Of a DNA stretch of 64,000 nt, positions 42,101 through 53,140 are shown one piece after another. Numbering within the stretch: the first letter of the stretch is position 1; each line of letters opens with the position of its first letter. A model generated the notes under the pieces. That model saw nothing but the letters and a program-made list of their open reading frames with translations. It made no database searches and was not told the origin of the DNA. The stretch is from Apteryx mantelli (lineage: Eukaryota; Chordata; Aves; Apterygiformes; Apterygidae), in NCBI RefSeq assembly GCF_036417845.1, contig NC_089983.1, positions 17,017,207 to 17,081,206 of the forward strand, written 5' to 3'. Both the position numbers and the translations under genes were made by a program.

Positions 42101-45100
42101 GAATTATTTTAATGGCAAGAAGTTTTAGCATGAAAGGCAATTTAGGCAGTTTGATAACATGCAAATAAAATGCAAGTCTAGACTATATTACAAACATCAA
42201 GAAATTAGCTATGGGCATATTATAATAAAAAGTTAAATTCTGTATACAATTCATATTGTAACTACTGTGTATTTACTGTAGTTAATGGAAGTAGATGGTA
42301 CACAAGTGCTGAGAACAACTGGACAATCAAAGCACTGTTAATGTAATATAATGTCTCTGCTAGAAAAAGGCCTGGAAGTCTATATTGTTTAGGTATTATA
42401 ACAGACATTAAATAAATGGAAATAATTTTATTTTTAGCATTAAAATGTAGCAATGTAAGGCTATCACATTATTGGGACTGCAGCCAAATAGCATATTTCT
42501 TAAGTTTTAACATAAGCTAGTATTTAGAATTGTACTTTTAGGCAGAGGTATTGTTTTCTATAGACAGACATTGAGGTCAGCAATAAACACAATGCTTATA
42601 TACTCTGCAAATAATATTTATCAAATATGGCCAAAATGATATGGTTTGCATTTCATGGATTGGGAATGCTTATCAAGGTAGTGGAGCCCTGATAAAAAGT
42701 GGTCTTTCTTTACAGGAATGGATTACAGAAGTTATGTAGAGCACTGAGAAGTAATATAATCATCAGTTAAAAATCTAGAGGACAGTACTCCACCTGACTA
42801 TTTAGGGAGGCTCTTCTGGACTGCTCTGTATATGGTATGAATGAATCAGTGCCTATACTGCACAGTAAAATTTAATCTGACTTAGATGCATAGCTGCTTG
42901 CTACTCCCCCTTATAGGAAACACCTGGTTGTGCAAGTGTTACAGTTATTCTGCAATGTGAGTTAAATCAAACATTCAGCTGCAGAAATAACATACGGTTG
43001 CTACTGTGAACATCCTTAGAAACAGTCATTCTGAAATACACAGTACTACTGAGTCTTAGTTAAAATGCACATTTAAAAGGCAAACCAGTATTAACCAAGA
43101 TATACAAACATTACTGCAACCCCCCCCCAAAAAAAACCACGTGAAGAATCACTCTGAGTAAAAGCCAGTAAAGAATACTTTAAAGGAGATTACATACACT
43201 TTCCCTTTGTTTTGCTTTAGCTTTGACTGTTCAACTTGGATATGGCCGCACACTATCAACAGTAATTAGCCTGGTTAGACTATTCATAGATACACAGTCA
43301 CCAGCTGTAAATCAATTATTTCCAGTTATCCTTCAGAACTGAAAGCATTATTTTAATCCATTTAATAACCATGACACTACAGTGTAATGAAAATCCAGCT
43401 ATAATAAAAATGCACAAAGATCAGTTTATGAATGTGGCACAAGTCAGGTAACATTTATGTATATATCTTTACACATATATCATATGACAGCACCTATCTG
43501 GACTTCATGTTTTATTATAGCAGCTTTTACTAGCAACAGTGATTGGAAACTATTTCTAAAGTGTTTATAACCTACATGCAGAAACAGTGAATGAAAATTT
43601 GGTGCACAAGGTCTCTGCTGAGATGTACCTTTATAAAATGTTATGCAAATCCAGCAACCTTCCATAAAAACTCCTTCCTATATACTTAATCTGAAGTGCT
43701 TTTTATCTTACATAGGCATTTTATCTTAAAAAGTATTCATATGGTTACACTTTTTTACAGAATTTCATTTAATTAATGAGTTTATTTAGACAGGATCATA
43801 GTTATTCATTAAGTTCTAGTATTATGCAGACTTTATCTCAATTCTAGATCAATTGATTTAGCTACCTTATATCAGTGACTACTAAAGTCTCTATGCCACT
43901 TAAGGAATAAATTTTCTGTACTTTTAACAGTTCGGAAGCTATACAGCTCTAATTAGTCTCTAGTTAACCTTGCATGTTTTGTACATAACTGATATTTTAT
44001 TTAATATTGAGAAGATGTGATTGCCAACACAGAAAAAAAAAAGTTTGGGGAAGTTTTCTATAGCAAACTTCATCATAAGATTACAGATCTATTCCTCGCA
44101 AATGAAAACAAGATTTCTCTTAGGACTGTTCTTCAAAACCCTGCAGGCTCATTTTATTACTTATTTTTTTACAACAGCCAAAAATTTCTAATGAACAGAA
44201 GCAAATTGGTCCACAGCTTGTGAGCTTCACTTTGCTGATGCTCAAGATACAGTCAGAAATATTTCTCACACTGTTTCTGTTGTTCATACAGCAGTGGTAA
44301 TAGACAAATACATCTACATTCAGGCTTTCCAATAGACAACTCAGTAAAAATTATGTAACAGGTTCATTAATTTTAGTAGCAGTCTAATTTCATATTAGTA
44401 AAGCTAACAGATTCTCTTCACTCTCATCCTACCACTCTGGAAAGCAACAAGCTATAGAAAAGGTAAAACAGTTATAGTCAGAGAAGAATGAAGCTCTCAT
44501 AGGTTATCAGCAGCTGAGAGAGAAAAGACAACAGCTGAGTCATTCCTCCTCTGCAGCGAGAGACAGAAAAAAAGTCAGAAATGGAAAGAAAGATGGAAGA
44601 TGAAGCAGCACAACACAATACCTAGAAGATGAAAATATTTCCAATATAATGAACCCTGTTCCCTAGCATGGGTACAACACCCGTCATATAATTTCAACAT
44701 TCCTTCTTCTCATAAGCTTTTGAGACAGATGAAGAAACCACCGTCTTCCTGGCCCTTCATGCTGGCCTCCAGCTTCTGAGTAATAAAACCTGTATGTGGT
44801 TTGGATTATCACAAGAGATAACAAAATGCAAGTGACTTGAAGCAATTATTTTTCTCTTTCCTCTTTACTCCTCTGACTTACATTACACCAAAAATCCTAG
44901 AGAAACGGTACTGATGCAGTAGCACACAAAATATTCTGAGTAAGTGGACTGACAAAGCATGTATCTTTTTTTCTTTAGACGACTACAGTGTAGGCCAGAC
45001 ACGGTTTTCAGCATTTTGATCAGTTTTTGATACAAAGAAAAACATTTGTTCTTTTTTGTAGATTCATTTAATTGGCACACATTTCCTTATTAGACTTTTT

Positions 45101-48100
45101 AGACATATTTTAAATAGTAACTCAGCTGCAATTTAAGAATGACCTAGCTATGAAATTTATAAAAACAACCTGAATTCCTTCCGCATCAGGTGTTACTTCA
45201 GGCCTCTATCAGCAAACTAAAAATACTAGTTCTCATTTAAGATAACTTCAGCAGCCCACTCCCAATAATGAATACTCTTCATACAATAAAATTGTATTTT
45301 AAATGTTTGCTCTCTAAATTAAGTTGGAATCCCACAAAAAAAAAAAAGTTATACTGATTTTCTTTACAATAGGAGCAGAGAACAGAAGTTGCTCCCAAGA
45401 CATGAATTCTTAAATTCCAAGAACACTCTGTCCCTAAAGCTTAATTCTGTGAAAAGCATACCAGCAGAAAACAGCAGTACTGCAATTTATCCTTCCTCCT
45501 TTGAAACTGTCTCTTGAGATTAAACAAAAAAGCCAGGATGTGGTCATTTGATAATTCTGAAAACATGTTATAGAAAGTGCTAGCAGATGTTCTGACAATT
45601 GTTTGAGAGTCAAATTGTGAAAGAAATGGAATGAGAATTGGTTTTCTTGTTCCAATACCAATGTTTTTCATTGTTCCCACAGGTACTTATGTCTGCCCAC
45701 CCCTGATTCTATAACATATTTTGTAAAGATGCAATGATCCCTCCACTAAATTTCACCACAGTTAAGGCCCAAATTTTAACTTGCAAACTTACATGGAGCT
45801 TCACTTTTAAGCAACTTGTGTAATTGGAATTCAGTAAGTATGTAATTCCATTTGACGAAAAAGAGAAATGTTTCAAAATCCAGACTGATTTAAGTACCCA
45901 CCATACTATCAAAAAAACCTTTAACTTCTGTAAAAACTGTAATAGATTTGCTGCAATTCATATCAGCTATCCAAGTTATTTTGGAGCATGTATAGAAGTA
46001 TCTAAATTACAGTTGCTTGACTTGTTCAGTAAAGACCACAAAGGAAGTCTATGCCAGTCTGGATGCATTCATCTTTATTTCCCCATGTGGGTACCTTTAT
46101 CTTATTCATGTAAATCAAACTACACAAAAATGTATGTAAATACCTTTATCAAGGCTTCCTAGTAAAAATTCAAAGGGAATGGTTTATTAATATATAAGGC
46201 CTAACTACCATAAGTACTCAATATTCTCTTGCTAGAACAATTTTCAAGATGTAATTCTAGGAGATGGATATTGTATTGTTCTAGGAGATGCATATGGATT
46301 GTATATATGTCACATAAATCGTAGTTCAAGATTGCTAGTTAAAAATGAATATTTCCCAGCATTATAGAAGATCAACGTTATCATCAGGATCCATGCTTTT
46401 TTAACTGAAAGTAAACTTTCTGGAAGCTTCCTAATTTACTAAGGGGCTTTATTTTCACTAGGTTTTTTATTTAATGGGAGAAACAAATATAAGATAGCTA
46501 AGACTGTGAGTACATTTGCACCATTTTTTAAACCATAACTTTTTTCTATTTGCACATTTTATGACTGGGTGGATACTTACTCCAAACTAAGTATCTGATT
46601 TTGTTTTTTATTTAAGCCAGCCTTGAAAGCACAGAGAGAGTCACATGAAAATAAATAATATTAATTACAACAAACTTCAATTTTTTCAGATAAAGTTTTT
46701 CAATAGGCAGAAATATAGTCTGTTTCACCGAAAGTTTCACTTTCCATTTTTCATGCACTATATACCTTTAGATAACTTTTAATGGTGATTGTGAAACACA
46801 CCTGCTAACAAACTGCTTCCTTTTTTAAGAAGAGCCATGATATTTTAAGTTTCTGATAATGTTTCTTTGCTCTGCAAATAACAGTAGTTGATAAACATGG
46901 CCAAACCTATAGAGTTTCATTTTATGGATTTATTAATATTCCAGATAGATGTAGAAGAATTGTACACAGTTGCCTATCTTCTGTGGACACTAAGGCACAT
47001 TCCCCTATAGAACCACAATTAATCTCATAAAATATATACAATTTATTCCTAGTCCATATACAGGCTCTAGTCTCTTTTCCAAATAGAGTACGTGGCTGCG
47101 TTTTTTTTCCTCAAAAGCATATGAAAGTGCTGAAAGCAGTTTAAAAAGAATCACTGCAGAAAACACTAAAGAAGACATTTTATTAATAACATTTATTTTA
47201 AAACAAAAATATAGTTAGAAAAGTTTTAACCACATTGGTTTTGACAGTTCTCAGGAACCACAAAACTTTTTCACAGAATTTTATGTTATCACACTGTACA
47301 GAATATCAACCTAAGAAGTAATCATTAATATGTATTGTTTTGAATTTAGTTCTGTTTTGAAATTAGAGCAGTATGCCTCACCAGTCCACACTGAGTACCT
47401 GCTCCCTAATTCATCTAATAAAAGCACATTTAGTTAAAAAAGTGTGTTCTCTTTAAAATAGAACTTAATAAGCTTCCTTTGTAAAATCTCATATGATACC
47501 TTTTTTTGTACAACAGTTTTTCCCATTTTAGTGTTAGTCACTTTAACAGTTACCATCCAGAGAAACTCTAGAACATATCCGTTGGAACACTCCCCAGTAA
47601 TTACTTTTGTTAACTAGACAGAAATCACTTACACACTTGTGAAAACTGACCAAGCCTTCCAGTGCGTATTTCTCAATGCTGGAATCAGGTTTCAGGTATC
47701 ACAGGTCCCCTCAGTATTAGGATATGACATGCTGTCTTAACACAAAACTGATGGTTGTTACTCGCACACAAAGTGCTTACAGTGACAGAAATGGGAATTA
47801 TTTCTATTTCAAAAAGTGCTTAGGATACATCACAGAGGCAGGACTTTAAGAAATAGCAGACACAAAGGTTTCTACAGAAGTCCCCCCCCAACCCCAATAA
47901 AAAAAAGACAGATAACTGAAGATTTTAAAGAATAATTTTATTCTAAACAGTTTCAACACATGCATACAATGTTCCCAAGCGAGCCAGCTTCAGCATGAAA
48001 AATAGGTGAGAAAAGTGAATCAGGTAATGCTTTTGCTCATTTTTTCCCCCCCAAGTAATTTTCTAGTAGTCTGCAGCCTGCACACCCCCTGCTTGTGATC

Positions 48101-48848
48101 AGAGAACTTTTGTGTACGTTGTACTACATCCCGCAACAAAAATCTCTTGACCCACCTAGATCTTACCTTTGATTATTTAGGGTTACGTGCAGGTTACGAT
48201 CTGGGTGCAATCTGTGCAGCTGTAACGCTAACTAGGAGCACCAAGCCAAGCAAGATTTAGTGGTGCGATCACCGTATTGCCCCAAACACGGCCTAAGCGC
48301 TGAGACGGCGGCTCGCACTCGCACGCAGCTCTGCGGAACGGGAAGGGAGGGCACCTCGTACCTAAACTCGGGGCCTCCACGTGGCCACAAAGAGACGGCA
48401 CCACAGTGACGGGGCACTCCCAGATCCAAGTGAGAAGCTCAGGAAGGGCGTACAAGGGAAACGAAAGACCAAAAGCTAAGGCGCGTACGTGCAAAGGGAA
48501 CTTCAGAGGCGACCAAAGCCTCCCGGGGACACCCCTCCCCGAGGAGGCCAAGCCGGCGAGGGGCTCTGCCTCCGCGCACGGGCCTTGCTCGCTCGCTCGC
48601 CGGCCGCAGCGGGAGCCCGGCGGCGCCCCCGCCCCCCGCCAAATCCCCCTTCTCCCTCCACCCGCAGCGGCGAGGGCCGTTACAGCCCCGTGGCGGCCGC
48701 CACGTCCCAGTCCCCTCGCTACGGGGGAGGGAGTGGGGGCGGGGAGGGTTTTACCTGCCGCATGGTCGACTCGAGCGGGAGGAGAAAGAAAGGGGGATGC
48801 GCCAGGGCCGCGGCGGCGCCTCGTGCTCCGCCGCCTCGCAGGGGGACC

Positions 48849-48855
48849 GGGCGCA
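48849..48855 (-). promoter_or_regulatory. SLC39A10: Candidate metal response element (TGCGCCC)
   Basis: This matches the MTF-1 core TGCRCNC on the - strand and is followed by GG, as in strong MREs. It lies within the inferred first exon, downstream of the start site. Confidence 0.35.
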
Positions 48856-48872
48856 GCCGCCTCCCCCCCCAC

Positions 48873-48879
48873 GAGCGCA
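48873..48879 (-). promoter_or_regulatory. SLC39A10: Candidate metal response element (TGCGCTC)
   Basis: A second TGCRCNC core lies in the inferred first exon, 18 bases centre to centre upstream of the previous one and in the same orientation. Confidence 0.33.
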
Positions 48880-49111
48880 GCCCCAGGCCCCGCGGCGGGT
48901 CCCGCGGCCGCCACGTGACGAGGCCGCCGCGCCGCCGTGTCCCCCACACGCCGCTCCGCATCCCGCAGGAGGAGGTGTCCGTTACTGCGGGCCGCCGCCG
49001 GCTCCTTCGCCTCTTCCACAAGCCTTCCCCCCCCGCCGCCAGCCCGGGGCCGGCCGCCACCCTCACCGCAGCGCCGGCCGGTTGTGGGGGAGGGAATGTA
49101 AACAAATGGGG

Positions 49112-49118
49112 TTTTATA
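49112..49118 (-). promoter_or_regulatory. SLC39A10: TATA box (TATAAAA) of SLC39A10
   Basis: CTATAAAA reads on the - strand inside the CpG island, an AT-rich patch in otherwise GC-rich DNA. It would place the start site near 49085-49090. Confidence 0.55.
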
Positions 49119-49137
49119 GCTACCTCACTCGAGTGCC

Positions 49138-49144
49138 GTGTGCA
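49138..49144 (-). promoter_or_regulatory. SLC39A10: Candidate metal response element (TGCACAC) next to the TATA box
   Basis: On the - strand the sequence reads TGCACACGGC, an MTF-1 core TGCRCNC with the favoured GGC flank. It lies about 20 bases upstream of the TATA box. ZIP10 genes are known to respond to zinc through MTF-1 in mouse and zebrafish. Confidence 0.45.
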
Positions 49145-49180
49145 TCTCCCTCTCCGCTCGGTACCAAACCGCCGCGGCGC

Positions 49181-49197
49181 CTCCTCCTCCTCCTCCT
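49181..49197. repeat. (CCT)n trinucleotide repeat
   Basis: CTC repeated over 17 bases lies upstream of the inferred SLC39A10 start site; it is a purine (GGA) repeat on the gene's sense strand. Confidence 0.85.
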
Positions 49198-49395
49198 GCA
49201 GCTCCTGCCGCCGCCGATACGCTATTCACCAACCGCGCTTACGCCAAAGCCCGGAGCGCGCCTCACAGTCACCCGCTACGCACCGTACGGACCGGACTAC
49301 ACGGGCGTCCCCGCAGCCCGCCTCACCCAATGCGGAGCCGCTTCCTCCCCTCCCCCCGCCCCGGCTCCTCCAGGGCCTACGAAAACGGCGTAGCA

Positions 49396-49413
49396 CCCCC
49401 CCCCCCCCCCCCC
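49396..49413. repeat. Poly(C) run, 18 bases (G18 on the SLC39A10 sense strand)
   Basis: An uninterrupted C18 lies about 300 bases upstream of the inferred start site. The G strand could form a quadruplex. The exact length is prone to sequencing error. Confidence 0.9.
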
Positions 49414-49422
49414 GCGGCCGCT

Positions 49423-49429
49423 TGCGCTC
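49423..49429 (+). promoter_or_regulatory. SLC39A10: Candidate metal response element (TGCGCTC)
   Basis: A TGCRCNC core sits on the + strand about 340 bases upstream of the inferred start. It is followed by AT, so it lacks the GC flank of strong sites. Confidence 0.2.
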
Positions 49430-49598
49430 ATCACTCAAGCGGTCGGGGCGGCGGGCGGCGAGGCGGGCGGGCGCCGCTTTGGGGCTGCGCCACCTGCTTG
49501 AGCGAAGGACAGAGCGGCAGCCCGCCGCGACGCCGGCCGTCGCGCGAGCACCGCGGCGAGCGGCGCGGGGCCTGCGGGGCTGGGGAGGCCCGTGCGGC

Positions 49599-49605
49599 GG
49601 GCGCA
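49599..49605 (-). promoter_or_regulatory. SLC39A10: Candidate metal response element (TGCGCCC)
   Basis: A TGCRCNC core on the - strand about 500 bases upstream of the inferred start, in very GC-rich sequence where chance matches are expected. Confidence 0.2.
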
Positions 49606-49800
49606 GGACGCGGCCGGGCGGGCGGGCGGAGCGGAGCGGCGCGGCGGGCGCGGAGTCCCGGGGCCCCCGGGCGGGCGGGCGGTGCCGCCGCGCCGGTCTG
49701 GCGTGGGCCGGCTGCGCGGGGCAGCTACGGCGGCGGGCGGGCATCGAGGTGCCTCTGCCCGAGAGCCGGGCAGCCTAACCCGGGGGCGGCGTGGTCCTGG

Positions 49801-51937
49801 CGGCAAGTTGTTTTAAAAACGGAAATTGAGTTTTTTTGAACTCCTGAAAACATGTAGAAAAAGGTATTTCGCGGATATAGTTTGGGTTTCCTAAATACTC
49901 ACTGCCGTGCCTCTCGGAGAAGGAGGTACCTATTATGCCTGAGTGAACTCCGGAAAGTCCCGTCAGGTTTACTCATGAAATAAAAGTACATCTTGTTTAT
50001 CTAGATGCTAAATATAACTCCCATTTGAGATGGAATCCCTATGTAGTAATCAAATATAACGTGATTAAAGTGTTACAGCTGTAGGACTCAAGGGAAAATT
50101 AACACATTTATAAGAAATCATAAATTCACTAGAACACTACCGAGGATTGATAGGCATTTTGGCTTATAACATAAGGCCTACAATATACAGGAATTCTTCA
50201 CATCAAACACTTTTAAAATAAACCAGCTTAGTTTGTAATGGCTATTTATAGAAAGTATGTTCAAAGATTGAAATGCAGTTGTAAGAACGTTTCAGATAGA
50301 AAGACACCTAAAAATCTATGAGAAGTTTGCATGAGATTTTCATCATAGTTTCTCTGAAAATACGCAATGTTTCCACACCAGGCCTCAGGCTATAAGCAAA
50401 CAACCCCTCCCCCCTCTTTTTTTCAAGGAAGTATGCACTTTTTCTTTTAGACTCTCATATTACCTAACCAACCTAATCCTCTCTAAACTTGCCCCTCTGT
50501 TAAACCATATGGGTCACACCTGCACCACCCCATGTCCAGCCTGGCAGAGCCAAAGCCCAGTCCTATCCATAGTCCCATTTGAATACAAGCCTTATTCCAC
50601 CATTATCCACCCCAATAGCCTCCCAAAGTAATTATGAGAATTTTTGCTTGGTAAGATATCCATAAAATACAATAAGAGTTTAAAATACTAAAAATGCAGA
50701 GGATTAATAGTGTTAATTTAGAAACCAAAAGAATGTCGATATCCATAAAAAGTATGTAAGCATAAAACTGAAGTCACAGTGCAGAAGAAAATCAGAGTAC
50801 ATTTTCCCAAATAAGGATTTCCCTATGAATATTCATTATAATGCAGGTAATGCAACAGATTGAGGAAGAGAAAGACACACAGACCTATCAGAATCAGTTC
50901 TGGACCTAAGACCACATCAGCTTCGTGTGTTACATTACACCGGTCTTTTAGTATGCAATGCTGAGTTTTCACTAAGCTTTTCCAGTTACTTCCCTTTTTG
51001 CCATCAGTTTCATGTATGACAGACATTCCCTGTGACAGACTTTCTCATTTCTACCCCCCACTAAAACCTTTTTCATTCCTTAGTATTTATTTTGAGGGGG
51101 AAAAAGTTGCATCATTTTCCCCCTCAATTTTTCCAAGCATCTTCCCATATCAAACACTGGCCTACAAATCATACTGGTCCAAAAATTTGACAACTGGTGC
51201 CCAGCTCAAGTTTTAGGCACTCTTAAAATGATTATGAGGTGCTGTACGAGAAAGTTGCACCAGATCATGCACGTGTTGATTTGAATGATTTCTGGCTGAG
51301 AGCAAGCCCTTTATCTGTCAGAATTTTTGTACAATACAATAGAGATCTGATTCTGATACAGGTCATTGGACACCACCCACAATACCCATTGTTTATCACT
51401 AGGCATGATTTGATTTCTGCTGCTGTTTGGTTTAGAAAGAAACCCATGGAGTGCGAAGAATGTAAAATACATTTGTGTATCTTTTCACTCATAATAAACC
51501 CTAATGTATTTAGGGAATAGTACATAACAGTAAAACAGAGCATAAGGGGTTTGATAGCTTTTCTTGATAAAATTTAGATAATGCAAAAATTACATAAAAG
51601 AACAACATCAAGAACTCCAGTAAGAAAGAGCATTATAATGCGTGAATTGAAATTAACACGTTTAGTACCAAAAGGTCTATTAACATTTCAGGATTGATTT
51701 ATCATCAATTTAGTACCAGTTTTACTGCATTTAGAAAACTTAAAATTTAGGGAAGTAGGTAAGGAAGCTTGTACAAAGGCAATTTTGCCTTACTGTGGAG
51801 GTAGTGATACCACATAGCTACTTTCAGAGATTCACCCGAACAAGGTGTACCAATAAAGTATCTTTGTACTAGTGGCTTCTCTATGCAGGAGAGGTACTCC
51901 TCCTCAACTGTCACATACTCTTAACATTATATCCATG
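49801..51937. other. Intergenic sequence upstream of SLC39A10
   Basis: AT-rich sequence follows the CpG island. I see no exon, RNA gene or promoter. Open frames at 51239-51520 and 51265-51543 on opposite strands overlap each other and match nothing I know. Confidence 0.6.
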
Positions 51938-52275
51938 TATTTTAAAGCCAGAAGGGACCATTGGTACAACTAGTCTTGTTTCCTATTTGTCACAGGACAT
52001 TTCATTTCACTGTACCTGTATCAAGTCAGTAACTCTTGTGCACCTTCCAGGAAGGTGGCCTCCATACACTACGTGATGGAGAATCCAAACTTTAATCTCC
52101 TTACCTGTTAAGAAATACGAGTTTCATTTGTATTTTGAGTTTGTCTGGTTATAGCTTTTTTGGTTAGAGTGCTTGTTACAGCTTTTTCTTGATAGACCCA
52201 AAAGCTTGTTTCAATCTTGAATCTTTTCCCTGTAGTTGTACGATGTTGTATCTTGCAGTCAGGTCACTGCTCCAT
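51938..52275 (-). mobile_element. CR1-like LINE fragment (degenerate 3' part)
   Basis: The + strand reads TTTTAAAGCCAGAAGGGACC, then an ACTAGTCT step, then GATGGAGAATCC, TTTGTATTTTGAGTTTGTCT and finally GCAGTCAGGTCACTGCTCC. In that order these match landmarks I remember from the reverse complement of a CR1 3' end in sauropsids: CCAGAAGGGACCATT, CATCTAGTCTGACC, GGAGAATCCACC, AGTTTGAATTTGTCT, GATCAAGTCACC. The element therefore lies on the - strand. It has diverged heavily, so it is an old insertion. No reverse transcriptase frame is present. Confidence 0.62.
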
Positions 52276-53077
52276 AGTTTTAACCATGTATTTTAGTACA
52301 AGAACTGCCTGAACATCAACACTTGAAGGAAAGAAAGTACAAGTATGTATACCTTGGCTTTACAAACTAAGAACAAAAGCTATTAAATCAGGCGTTACAA
52401 TTACAAAAGCATGCAACTGAGAAGCATGCTTCCCTGTAAAGCAAGTAAAACAACCTTCCATGTCCCAGGAAAGCTTGTAGCCAGCACTGAAAGAGTGCTC
52501 ATATCTTGAGACAACACAAACGAGTGCAACAGATCCAGATTAAGTTTTCAGCATTCAAGCATCGACCAGAATGACATGTTGCTATGCTTTTAGAACAGAA
52601 CTCTTTTCTGCTTTCATCTCACAAGCCTCTACTTGTTGAGTAACATTGCCTGCAAGGTATGCACTCATACACTGGGTCGCAGAATGGATATATATCCTAC
52701 CAAGCAATGTGGAAGGGTTTGCAGTACAAGGCTGCTAAGGTGCAGAAGGTGCTTCTAGCAGGACTCCTCTCAAGATGGGGTGCTGCCTAGCGGCACTTCT
52801 CCAGCTACAGTGCAGTGCTATGACCTCTTTCCCTTTCCAGTGCCCCCTGGACCTGATGCATTTGGTCAGCAGACTACAGTTTAGGTCAGCTAGCTGTGTC
52901 TGGCATAGAAGGCGATAAAGGAAAAGACAGGATACAGTGTTGTGCTACAAAGGTGAGATGCAGGCCCAAGGAGAAAAAGTGAGATTGGACTGAATTTGAG
53001 AGATCTCACTCACTGAATTCAGTTACTGTTCTCCCTTTGTAACAATCTAATTGCATGTGAGGGATACAAGGTTGAGA

Positions 53078-53140
53078 TACACACACAATATATACATGTG
53101 TGTGTATATGTATGTACATATCTATATACACATATACACA
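53078..53140. repeat. Compound (AC)/(AT)/(TG) microsatellite
   Basis: Alternating purine-pyrimidine runs of AC, AT and TG extend over about 60 bases. The AC and TG parts are complementary and could pair. Confidence 0.8.

Larger units (their letters stand above)
30779..48754 (-). other. SLC39A10: SLC39A10 first intron
   Basis: This 18 kb intron links the CpG-island exon to the first main coding exon. It is AT-rich and poor in repeats, with homopolymer runs A20 at 32710-32729 and T23 at 39135-39157. Many short open frames occur, none recognisable. An additional non-coding 5' exon could be hidden here and would not be visible from sequence alone. Confidence 0.7.
48755..49088 (-). other. SLC39A10: SLC39A10 first exon (5'UTR, possibly with the true start codon)
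   Basis: The donor CAG|GTAAAA at 48755/48754 on the - strand is a good splice site. The exon start is an estimate, about 25-30 bases after the TATA box at 49118-49112. The exon carries in-frame ATGs at 48961 and 48763. Reading from 48763, the exon encodes Met-Arg-Gln and then splices in frame to Glu-Thr-Glu-Met-Lys-Val-His of the next exon. Splicing of this exon to 30778 is inferred from position and signals. Confidence 0.6.
48240..49800. promoter_or_regulatory. SLC39A10: CpG island, SLC39A10 promoter region
   Basis: Base composition changes abruptly from AT-rich to very GC-rich with dense CpG between about 48240 and 49800, then drops again. It is the only such island in the window. It contains the inferred SLC39A10 first exon, a TATA box on the - strand and several metal-response cores. 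Long open frames in every reading frame here are a by-product of the low stop-codon frequency in GC-rich DNA. Confidence 0.9.

Noticed and set aside
48228..49839. Several long overlapping open frames on both strands (up to 429 codons) in the CpG island
   Set aside because: They occur in all frames at once, are rich in Arg, Pro, Ala and Gly, and arise because GC-rich DNA has few stop codons. Only the - strand frame containing the ATG at 48763 is given weight, because it joins ZIP10 in frame.
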